Origin: Pseudomonadota bacterium
Lineage (GTDB): Bacteria > Pseudomonadota > Gammaproteobacteria > Pseudomonadales > Cellvibrionaceae
Length of the DNA: 5,787 nucleotides
Direction of reading: 5' to 3'
NCBI GenBank assembly: GCA_023416875.1
Contig: JAEZGT010000355.1
Coordinates: 1-5,787, forward strand
A model generated the notes under the pieces. That model did not search any database. It was not told the DNA's origin and saw nothing but the letters and a program-made list of their open reading frames with translations. Positions within the stretch are counted from its first letter, which is position 1. The number at the start of each line of letters is the position of its first letter. Positions 1 through 5,391 of this stretch are shown here, in pieces. The translations under genes were made by a program, and so were the position numbers.

Positions 1-972
1 GACATTGAAGGTCATGCCCAACTGGTCCTTGAGAATGTCGTTGATTTTATTGCGGCTGATCCCCAGAGCATTAACGGCGACTTCAACGCTCATCTCCGAA
101 TTTGCGTACTCAGTCGCCATATATTTCAGCACGGCGCCTTTTTCACGATCGCTGTGAGGCTCAATAGACAATTGCTGATAGGCGATCAGCGGTCGATCCT
201 TGCGCATTTTTTCTTTGATATCGGCGGTCAGTGCCACCTGGTATTGGCGCAAGAGCCACACCAGAAAACCCAACCACAGCACAATGCAGATGGCCAAACC
301 AGCATAAAAATTCCGCCACTGGCGCCCTTGCAGCACCAGCTTGTCGATGGCGACGTTGGCGGTCACATTCATTGGACTTTGGGTCGTCACAGTAAAGGCA
401 ATATGACGCACCGCGCGCAGATCAAAACCGTTGTCCGACAATTCCAATTTGTTGTATTGCAACCACCACTCGGGAATTTCCAAGGTGCGCAGATCGATAT
501 TGACCTGGCGTGGCGTTTCATCGCAGGAAAAAAAAGCGGTGGGAATACGAAACGTCATCACCTCATCAAGCTTGGTGAAATTTTTATCAAAGGTCTGCAG
601 CGAAAACTGCATGACATTGCGCGGCCTGCAGCGCACCTCAAATGAGATTGTGGAATAGGCAGAGAAATCGATAAATTGCTGCGGATCCTCGCGAACAAAC
701 TCCAATATGGTGGCCGCATAGGGATGCGCTACATCCGAATGCAACAAAAATTCGAAATCCAGCTCCCAGTCCGCGTGATGCAGCGCAATCGTGGATGTCC
801 CGCCCGAGGTACTATCGGAAATGGCAAACGCCTGCCAGGCGAACGCACTTTCTTGGGCCGGTAGCAAAGGGTCGTGCAACATGCTCTTTTGCCAGCCGAC
901 GTAAATCACCAGAAGGGTAACGAGCGACAGCGTCAATAAAACTGCCAATACCTTTTTATAAAAAGCAAGCAT
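1..972 (-). CDS. Membrane-spanning AraC-family sensor/regulator, partial (C-terminus beyond left edge)
   Basis: An uninterrupted reading frame of 324 codons starts at the ATG at 972-970 and is still open at base 1. Residues 8-26 form a hydrophobic helix. Residues 27-220 form a predicted periplasmic domain rich in beta-type stretches, with Cys115 and Cys150 as a possible disulfide pair; it looks like a jelly-roll or carbohydrate-binding-type fold, but I cannot name the family. Residues 222-241 form a second helix. The cytoplasmic part contains an AraC-type helix-turn-helix at about 294-324 (MSVEVAVNALGISRNKIND, then LKDQLGMTF). The second AraC helix-turn-helix would lie outside the window. Inference: a one-component sensor that reads a periplasmic signal, perhaps a sugar or polymer fragment, and binds DNA directly. 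The start lacks a strong Shine-Dalgarno, but the hydrophobic N-terminus and the promoter upstream support it. It follows the iron operon in the same direction but seems to have its own promoter, so a link to iron is not shown. Confidence 0.85.
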   Translation of the reverse strand, partial: MLAFYKKVLAVLLTLSLVTLLVIYVGWQKSMLHDPLLPAQESAFAWQAFAISDSTSGGTSTIALHHADWELDFEFLLHSDVAHPYAATILEFVREDPQQFIDFSAYSTISFEVRCRPRNVMQFSLQTFDKNFTKLDEVMTFRIPTAFFSCDETPRQVNIDLRTLEIPEWWLQYNKLELSDNGFDLRAVRHIAFTVTTQSPMNVTANVAIDKLVLQGRQWRNFYAGLAICIVLWLGFLVWLLRQYQVALTADIKEKMRKDRPLIAYQQLSIEPHSDREKGAVLKYMATEYANSEMSVEVAVNALGISRNKINDILKDQLGMTFNV

Positions 973-986
973 TCAAAGTACGTCAC

Positions 987-1062
987 ATGGCAGATTGGTT
1001 TTTGAGAGCGTCAGGCCGCAGGCCCAACCCATCTGACCAATTGAGTTAAATGGCAGACCAAT
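987..1062. repeat. Three helically phased 13-bp motifs (candidate operators)
   Basis: On the plus strand, ATGGCAGATTGGT (987-999), CCATCTGACCAAT (1029-1041) and ATGGCAGACCAAT (1050-1062) are related. The third shares nine of thirteen bases with each of the others and contains the symmetric core TGG-N4-CCA. Start-to-start distances are 42 and 21 bp, whole multiples of 10.5 bp, so all three would face the same side of the helix. They lie between the candidate promoter and the start of the membrane regulator. The regulator protein is unknown; autoregulation is possible. Confidence 0.4.
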
Positions 1063-1089
1063 ATAAGAAAGGAATGAGGAACAGGTCAA
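1060..1089 (-). promoter_or_regulatory. Candidate sigma70 promoter for the membrane AraC regulator
   Basis: Read on the minus strand, TTGACC (1089-1084) is followed after 18 nt by TATATT (1065-1060), each five of six matches to the sigma70 consensus. The start of transcription would fall near 1053, giving a leader of about 80 nt before the ATG at 972. A 13-mer repeat (1050-1062) overlaps the -10 box and the expected start point, which is where a repressor would bind. Confidence 0.5.
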
Positions 1090-1105
1090 TTCAGGTTTAC
1101 ATGAA

Positions 1106-1152
1106 GTGTGAACAGCAGAGCATTCAGACAGGGTCGCAGGGCCTGTTCACAC
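1106..1152. repeat. Perfect 10-bp inverted repeat after the flavoreductase gene
   Basis: GTGTGAACAG (1106-1115) and CTGTTCACAC (1143-1152) are exact reverse complements separated by 27 bp. The repeat begins four bases past the flavoreductase stop codon. In RNA it would be a long-looped hairpin at the 3' end of that message. There is no U-tract after the stem on the minus strand, so it is not a classical intrinsic terminator. It may stabilise the 3' end or be a protein-binding site. Confidence 0.5.
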
Positions 1153-1155
1153 GGA

Positions 1156-2631
1156 TCAATAGACATCACGGCAATAGCGCCCGCTTTCCAACATGACTTC
1201 CAAATGCTCCCGCCCGAGCAAGCGCACAAGCTCTTGGTCGACCCCTTGGGCCATGCCCTGCAGGCTGCCACACACAAAAATTGCGGCGCCCTCTGCAACC
1301 CAGCCCCGCAGTTGCTCCGCGTGTGCCGCCAACAGATCCTGTACATAACGCGGCTCCCCCGGTTTGGCATCGCGGGAAAATACCAGGGATAGGTGTTCGA
1401 GAAACCCACTTTCCTGCAGCGCGCGCAAATCCTCGGCAAAAAAGAGGTCATTGGCCAAGGTGCGCTCACCGAACAGCAGCCAATTGCGATGAGCTCCGGC
1501 TTGGCGCCGCGCCAGCAGGTGCGCGCGCAATCCTGCCATACCGGTGCCGTTGCCGATCAAAATTAAGGGGACATCTGCAATTGGTGGATGGAAACTTGGA
1601 TTGCTGCGAATCCGCAGAGAAATAGAAGAATGCAATTCGGCATGATGAGTCAACCAACCGGATCCAAGACCGAACTCCCCGTTCTCCAATCGCACCTGCC
1701 GCACCAGCAGATCGAGACTGCCGGATTCCGGTATAGACGCGATGGAATATTCCCGGTGCGGCAATGTGGGAAGTCTCTGCAGTAACTCGGCATCGGCCAG
1801 CACCGCCAATTGATCGACAGACCCTGCTGGCAGTTCGCGGTGGCGTAATTCGTCCGCCAGCGGATCATCGGGGTCGCGCCCCAGCACCTGTAAAAATTGT
1901 GCTGTGCGGGTGGCACTGTTACACGGGCCCACTTCGGCGATATCACCGGCGCGCCAGGTTTTTGTCTCAGCCGTCGTCAATTGCAGCCAAAACGCCGCCG
2001 CTCCCGGACTCTCTGGATTGAGGCAGATCCTTTCCTGCAGTGTCCAGGTTTCATACTTTGGCGGCTGCCAATCGTGGAAATGGGTTTGGCCGCTGATTTG
2101 GCCGAGGTAATACTGCCAGTGACGCAGCGCTGCGGGGTCGCCGCAGTCTACCTCGATAAGATCAAACAATTGCGTGGCACCGCTGGCGTGCAGCGCGTGC
2201 TGCAACGCGTGGCCGAAGCCGCAGAAAAAACGGTAACTGCGGTCGCCCAACGCCAACAGGCCGTACTGAAGATGGGACAGATCCGCGCCCGTCAAACGGG
2301 ACAAAATGCGATTGCCATTATCCGGCGCTTCGCCCTCACCAAAAGTGCTGACGATAAATAAAATTTTGCGCTGCCGCCGCAGCATTGCCTCATCAACCTT
2401 GTTCAACGCCACAACGTGCGTGGGCAAGCCGGCCTCGCGCAATTGATCCGCACTCTGCCACGCCAACTGCGACGCTGTGCCGCTCTGGCTGGCGTAGGCG
2501 ATCAACCAGACATCATCACAGGTCACAGGAGAGTTTTCAGATTTGATTTGCGCGCGGCGGTAACGCCACCAGCACACAAAACACAGTGCGGCGTACAAGA
2601 AGAGAACTAAGGCGGCGAAAAAAATGCGCAA
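1156..2631 (-). CDS. Membrane-anchored NADPH flavoreductase (flavodoxin plus CysJ-like FAD/NADPH domains)
   Basis: A 491-residue diflavin reductase predicted to move electrons from NADPH through FAD to FMN on the cytosolic face of the inner membrane. Residues 3-21 form an N-terminal membrane anchor. A flavodoxin domain spans about 41-180, with the FMN phosphate loop SQSGTA (48-53), STFGEGEAPDN (95-105) and LGDRSYRFFCGFG (128-140). The FAD site shows HREYSIASIP (292-301) and GLGSGWLT (321-328). The NADPH site shows IGNGTGMAGLRA (359-370), FSRD (418-421), FVCGSL (452-457) and the CysJ-type terminus GRYCRDVY. It is shorter than E. coli CysJ (about 600 residues), mostly in the connecting region. 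No CysI partner is nearby, so sulfite reduction is unlikely. The neighbouring PepSY protein is the likely acceptor. The start is TTG at 2631-2629: a TGA stop lies five codons upstream in frame and no ATG restores the hydrophobic anchor. The Shine-Dalgarno is poor. Confidence 0.88.
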   Translation of the reverse strand: MRIFFAALVLFLYAALCFVCWWRYRRAQIKSENSPVTCDDVWLIAYASQSGTASQLAWQSADQLREAGLPTHVVALNKVDEAMLRRQRKILFIVSTFGEGEAPDNGNRILSRLTGADLSHLQYGLLALGDRSYRFFCGFGHALQHALHASGATQLFDLIEVDCGDPAALRHWQYYLGQISGQTHFHDWQPPKYETWTLQERICLNPESPGAAAFWLQLTTAETKTWRAGDIAEVGPCNSATRTAQFLQVLGRDPDDPLADELRHRELPAGSVDQLAVLADAELLQRLPTLPHREYSIASIPESGSLDLLVRQVRLENGEFGLGSGWLTHHAELHSSISLRIRSNPSFHPPIADVPLILIGNGTGMAGLRAHLLARRQAGAHRNWLLFGERTLANDLFFAEDLRALQESGFLEHLSLVFSRDAKPGEPRYVQDLLAAHAEQLRGWVAEGAAIFVCGSLQGMAQGVDQELVRLLGREHLEVMLESGRYCRDVY

Positions 2632-2653
2632 TGTTTTGCCACATCAACAACAA

Positions 2654-2691
2654 ATAAATTCGAAAATTTATCCCCCGCCGCAAAGCGGGGG
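2654..2691 (-). terminator. Tandem hairpins between the DUF4198 and flavoreductase genes; possible leaky terminator
   Basis: Just past the DUF4198 stop, the minus-strand RNA can form a 7-bp GC stem (2691-2685 with 2678-2672, six-base loop). It is followed at once by a second hairpin, AUAAAUU-UUCG-AAUUUAU (2671-2654), a 7-bp AU stem closed over a UUCG loop. The GC stem followed by AU-rich sequence resembles an intrinsic terminator, but the U-run is short and broken. The more likely role is partial termination or an RNA-stability block that lowers flavoreductase expression relative to the genes before it. The AT palindrome could instead be a protein-binding site. Confidence 0.45.
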
Positions 2692-2700
2692 GAAGCGCTT

Positions 2701-3525
2701 TTACTCCGGCAATACCTCGAAGGTTGCCACATAAGAAGCAGTGCGTTTTTTGGCGGGTTTTTGTGCCTTATCGTCTTCGTAGCTGACGCTCATCCAGTAC
2801 AAACCGGCTTTTGGCCAGGTGACGGAAATGCTGCCGTTTTTATCCGATTGCGTATTGATGCTGTCCTGTTGGTTGCGATAACGCATACCGGCGGGAATGA
2901 TTTCCACTTTGGCGCCCACCGCCGGTTTGCCGTCGATCAAAAATTTAAATTCGGCTTTTTCACCCGCGAACAAATCGTTCGGGTGAGTGACCGGCACCAG
3001 TTCCAATCCTTGATTAGTGGGTGCAAATACTTTGGTATCCGGTGAACCGGCAGTCACAAAGGTTTCCATGCGACGTGAGCCGTAAGAGACTTCCAAATTT
3101 TTGGCTTTTTTGGGCACTTCTTTGGCGAACGATTCCGGAGTCGCTTGCGTTCCACGGGCGGGCCAGCCGCGGCGCTCTCCCTCTTCAGTCTCCCAACGCG
3201 CGCGCAATCCGCCGCTGAAAGAAGTGATTTTATAGGTCCCTTTTTGTTTTAAATTTATATCGAACACACTCCGATATTTTCCGACAGACGTATTTTGCAG
3301 CGGAATTTCCTTACCATCCGGGCCGAAGGCTTTTACGCCTTCCAGGCGCATAGGTGCGTGATCCGCATGAAAAATATCGTTTGATACCGCAGCATCAAAG
3401 GTCACCCAGGGATCATCGCTCGACAGAACAGTAGCAGCTGGAACAATCCAGGCGCGGTGCGCGTGAGCGGCGGGAATCAGCAATGCAGCCAACAGTGCGC
3501 CGGCGAGAGAATGACGGATTTTCAT
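2701..3525 (-). CDS. Secreted DUF4198 family protein, putative periplasmic metal-handling protein
   Basis: A 274-residue exported protein. Residues 1-22 are a signal peptide with a clear AHA cleavage motif (20-22), so the mature protein should begin with His23 (HRAWIVP). The rest is beta-rich: an N-terminal part with DIFHADHAPM (51-60), and a C-terminal Ig-like or transthyretin-like part ending TASYVATFEVLPE. The AH-x-x-W-x-x-P start and the HADH element are typical of DUF4198. Some members of this family sit with nickel or cobalt transporters (NikK-type) and others with TonB-dependent receptors and PepSY proteins in iron loci. Here the neighbours point to iron. An exposed N-terminal His plus H54 and H57 would suit metal binding, which is inference. 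Start ATG 3525 has a strong Shine-Dalgarno (AAGGAG, six-base spacer), and the gap to the DUF2271 gene is 10 nt. The biochemical function is unknown. Confidence 0.85.
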   Translation of the reverse strand: MKIRHSLAGALLAALLIPAAHAHRAWIVPAATVLSSDDPWVTFDAAVSNDIFHADHAPMRLEGVKAFGPDGKEIPLQNTSVGKYRSVFDINLKQKGTYKITSFSGGLRARWETEEGERRGWPARGTQATPESFAKEVPKKAKNLEVSYGSRRMETFVTAGSPDTKVFAPTNQGLELVPVTHPNDLFAGEKAEFKFLIDGKPAVGAKVEIIPAGMRYRNQQDSINTQSDKNGSISVTWPKAGLYWMSVSYEDDKAQKPAKKRTASYVATFEVLPE

Positions 3526-3531
3526 GGAGGT

Positions 3532-3537
3532 CTCCTT
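3532..3537 (-). promoter_or_regulatory. Shine-Dalgarno AAGGAG of the DUF4198 gene
   Basis: AAGGAG lies six bases before the ATG at 3525 and overlaps the TAA stop of the preceding DUF2271 gene (3536-3538). Ribosomes ending one gene would therefore sit on the start signal of the next, which supports coupled translation. It is by far the best ribosome site in the window and suggests that the DUF4198 protein is made in relatively large amounts. Confidence 0.75.
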
Positions 3538-4057
3538 AAGGAATCAATTTCAAATTCAATGTGCCAAGTTCACTGCTGCCTTTGGCAGAGTGCGCTTCCT
3601 CTTTTTTGGGTGGCCATTGGAAGGGAATTTTCACCACTTCACGACCGCCGACTTCCCGCGCCGCCTCAACATGCAATTGATATTCACCCGCGGGCAATTC
3701 TGCCAATACACCTTGGCCCGGAGTAAACGTCAGGCTGTGCGAGCCGGGAGCCTTGGTTGCGCCACTGATGCCGTCCACCGGCATTTCCAGATTGCGCCCG
3801 CTGCGACGCCACCATTGGCGCATATCTTTCAGCCATTCTTCACCTTTTTCTGCCTCCTGACCGTTTTTCTCCAATTGGTACCACACCGCTAAGTTCGCCA
3901 CGTGCGCGCTGTCGCGCTCCAACCAAATGGCCACATACGGGCGGTGATATTCCGCCACATCCAATTTCGGAATTTCCACAGAAATCGACATTTCTGCCGC
4001 CAGCACCGGAGCGCCGACAAACAGGCTCAATGCGGATAAATATCGTCGAAAAGCCAT
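3536..4057 (-). CDS. Secreted DUF2271 protein with a flavinylation-like DGISGAT motif
   Basis: A 173-residue exported protein. Residues 1-20 look like a signal peptide (RR-x-hydrophobic core, cleavage near VLA/AEM). The mature part reads as a DUF2271 domain: MSISVEIPKL, then RPYVAIWLERDSAHVANLAVWY (39-60), the tryptophan-rich segment EEWLKDMRQWWRR (73-85), DGISGATKAPGSH (95-107) and a beta-strand tail. D95-G-I-S-G-A-T101 matches the D-x-x-S/T-G-A-T pattern in which ApbE attaches FMN to the threonine of RnfG/NqrC-type proteins. DUF2271 genes are commonly found beside PepSY and ApbE genes. Inferred role: a periplasmic flavin carrier taking electrons from the PepSY protein. I chose ATG 4057 because it gives a signal peptide and a 17-nt gap from the PepSY stop. 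The frame stays open upstream to 4237, but that would overlap PepSY and bury the signal peptide. The Shine-Dalgarno is weak. Confidence 0.85.
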   Translation of the reverse strand: MAFRRYLSALSLFVGAPVLAAEMSISVEIPKLDVAEYHRPYVAIWLERDSAHVANLAVWYQLEKNGQEAEKGEEWLKDMRQWWRRSGRNLEMPVDGISGATKAPGSHSLTFTPGQGVLAELPAGEYQLHVEAAREVGGREVVKIPFQWPPKKEEAHSAKGSSELGTLNLKLIP

Positions 4058-4074
4058 ATTTGCGTCTCGCAAAA

Positions 4075-4668
4075 TTAATGAATAAATAAGAGTGCCAAAA
4101 TCGTTGGAATCACCAGCCCCAGCCCCACCAGCGGCCAGGTGGTCGGTCGTCCGCCGGCATGGCGGTAAAGCAATATCAAACCGCTGATACAAAAAATCAC
4201 ACAGGCGACGGCAAAAATATCGATAAACCAGAACCACACAGTGCCGGTATTACGGCCTTTATGCAGATCGTTGAAATAGGAAATCCAACCGCGGTCGGTT
4301 TTTTCAAAAAACACCGCGCCTTCAACCAAGTCAACTGTCAACCAAGCATCTCCGCCGGGGCGCGGCAGAGACAAATAAATTTCGTCTTCGCTCCACTCGG
4401 CGGAACGCGTCCCGACAACAATATCGAGCTCTTTTTCCAGCCATTGCGCCAGTGGTAGCGGTAGAGGTGCTTTATCCGCATCTGGCGGGGTAATTTTGCT
4501 GAGAATTGCCTCCGGCAATTGCCGCTCAATGGTGTCGATGCGCGGCTTTACCGTAATTTGTGCCGCGTGGTTGAGGGTGATTCCGGTAATGGCGAACAGC
4601 AGCATGCCGACCAAACAAACAGCCGAGCTGATCCAATGCCACTGCCGTACCGTACCGAAAAAAATCAA
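4075..4668 (-). CDS. PepSY-type inner-membrane protein with three helices, putative transmembrane electron carrier
   Basis: A 197-residue membrane protein of the PepSY-associated transmembrane type. Helix 1 is about residues 13-32, a periplasmic PepSY-like domain covers 35-143, helix 2 is 144-168 and helix 3 is 178-195. His11 and His170 fall at the cytosolic ends of helices 1 and 2; His34 and His136 (in NDLHKGRNTG) fall at their periplasmic ends. Two facing pairs like this suit two b-type haems stacked across the membrane, though no haem is proven. Proteins of this type occur in siderophore-iron reduction loci such as those with FpvG-like proteins. It lies between piuC (29-nt gap) and the DUF2271 gene (17-nt gap). 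The start is TTG 4668-4666: a TAA stop lies three codons upstream in frame, no ATG occurs before residue 22, and AAGGA sits nine bases before the TTG. Confidence 0.85.
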   Translation of the reverse strand: MIFFGTVRQWHWISSAVCLVGMLLFAITGITLNHAAQITVKPRIDTIERQLPEAILSKITPPDADKAPLPLPLAQWLEKELDIVVGTRSAEWSEDEIYLSLPRPGGDAWLTVDLVEGAVFFEKTDRGWISYFNDLHKGRNTGTVWFWFIDIFAVACVIFCISGLILLYRHAGGRPTTWPLVGLGLVIPTILALLFIH

Positions 4669-4677
4669 AAATTTTTA

Positions 4678-4682
4678 TCCTT
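4678..4682 (-). promoter_or_regulatory. Shine-Dalgarno AAGGA that fixes the TTG start of the PepSY gene
   Basis: AAGGA is placed nine bases before the TTG at 4668. With an in-frame TAA directly between them, it makes the TTG the only reasonable start that keeps the first membrane helix intact. The spacer and early codons are very AT-rich. Confidence 0.6.
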
Positions 4683-4689
4683 CTGCTAC

Positions 4690-4720
4690 TGCGGCGCTTA
4701 AACCTCGCTCCAGCGCCGCA
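4690..4720 (-). repeat. 9-bp GC-rich hairpin spanning the piuC stop codon
   Basis: TGCGGCGCT (4690-4698) and AGCGCCGCA (4712-4720) are perfect reverse complements around a 13-base loop. The structure covers the last codons and the stop of piuC and ends eight bases before the PepSY Shine-Dalgarno. There is no immediate U-tract, so it is more likely an RNA-stability or processing element, or a partial attenuator, than a full terminator. Part of the stem is coding sequence, so chance is possible. Confidence 0.4.
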
Positions 4721-5378
4721 ACAAATTGTGATAGATCCCCGTCAATTGCACCGCCGACGGATGATTCGGTACATCGGTTTGCAAACCGCGAATGGCATTG
4801 TCCATATCGAACAAAAGACTGCGCTGCGCGTCTTCCCGCACCAGACTTTGAATCCAGAAAAAGGATGCGATACGCGCGCCACGGGTAACCGCGTTGACCT
4901 TGTGCAAACTGGTGGAGGGATAAAGCACCATATGCCCCGCAGGCAGTTTTACGCTTTGCGCGCCGTAGGTGTCTTCGACCATCAACTCACCGCCGTCGTA
5001 TTCCTCCGGGCTAGATAAAAACAACGTCGCGGAAATATCCGTGCGAATTCGATGATGGGTGCCCTTGATATCGCGGATGGCGCCGTCCACGTGCAAACCG
5101 AAATTGCCGCCTTCGCGATAACAATTAAATAAAGGTGGATAAATTTTCCGAGGAAGAGCGGCGGAGAGAAACAGCGGGCTATTTCCCAACGCCGTTAAAA
5201 TGCGATCCCCGAGCTGGCGCGCCACCGGATGATCCTCCGGCACCTGCAGGTTGTATTTCACCTGCGCGGATTGGTGGCCAGCGGTCACGCGCCCGTCCAC
5301 CCATTCCGCTTTTGCCAACTCATTGCGAAATTCCGCCACTTGCGCGGCGGTCAACACATTGGGAATCGCCAACAACAT
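4698..5378 (-). CDS. piuC: PiuC/YbiX-family Fe(II)- and 2-oxoglutarate-dependent dioxygenase
   Basis: A 226-residue cytosolic PKHD-type hydroxylase, the usual length for PiuC/YbiX. The facial triad is visible: H96-x-D98 in GLHVDGAI and the distal H159 in SLHKVNAV. R169 in GARIASFFWIQSLVRED is the expected 2-oxoglutarate-binding arginine. PPLFNCYREGGNFGLHVD (81-98) and YDGGELMVEDTYG (127-139) are strongly family-like. The family is classically found beside catecholate-siderophore receptors (fiu-ybiX in E. coli, piuA-piuC in Pseudomonas), and here it begins 13 nt after a TonB-dependent receptor. The substrate is not established; a siderophore or siderophore-derived compound is the common guess. 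ATG 5378 gives the standard N-terminus (MLLAIPNVLT). There is no clear Shine-Dalgarno, so coupling to receptor translation is likely. Fur control through a promoter upstream of the receptor is expected but lies outside the window. Confidence 0.95.
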   Translation of the reverse strand: MLLAIPNVLTAAQVAEFRNELAKAEWVDGRVTAGHQSAQVKYNLQVPEDHPVARQLGDRILTALGNSPLFLSAALPRKIYPPLFNCYREGGNFGLHVDGAIRDIKGTHHRIRTDISATLFLSSPEEYDGGELMVEDTYGAQSVKLPAGHMVLYPSTSLHKVNAVTRGARIASFFWIQSLVREDAQRSLLFDMDNAIRGLQTDVPNHPSAVQLTGIYHNLLRRWSEV

Positions 5379-5391
5379 ACAGAAATTACCG

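Noticed and set aside
154..645. 163-codon plus-strand open frame
   Set aside because: It lies wholly inside the minus-strand AraC-type sensor gene, has no recognisable domain, and is best explained as antisense shadow.
1106..1152. Reading the 10-bp inverted repeat as an intrinsic terminator
   Set aside because: The loop is 27 bases and no U-run follows the stem on either strand, so it was kept only as an inverted repeat.
1897..2361. 154-codon plus-strand open frame
   Set aside because: Antisense to the well-supported flavoreductase, with no recognisable domain.
1156..2631. Assignment of the flavoreductase as sulfite reductase subunit cysJ
   Set aside because: It is shorter, has a membrane anchor, and lies in an iron operon without cysI.
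2632..2700. Fur box or new promoter before the flavoreductase gene
   Set aside because: The AT palindrome at 2654-2671 does not resemble the GATAATGATAATCATTATC pattern, and I find no convincing -35/-10 pair.
4058..4237. 60-codon N-terminal extension of the DUF2271 frame up to an ATG at 4237
   Set aside because: It would overlap the PepSY gene by 163 bases and place the signal peptide in the middle of the protein; the ATG at 4057 gives a normal exported protein and operon spacing.
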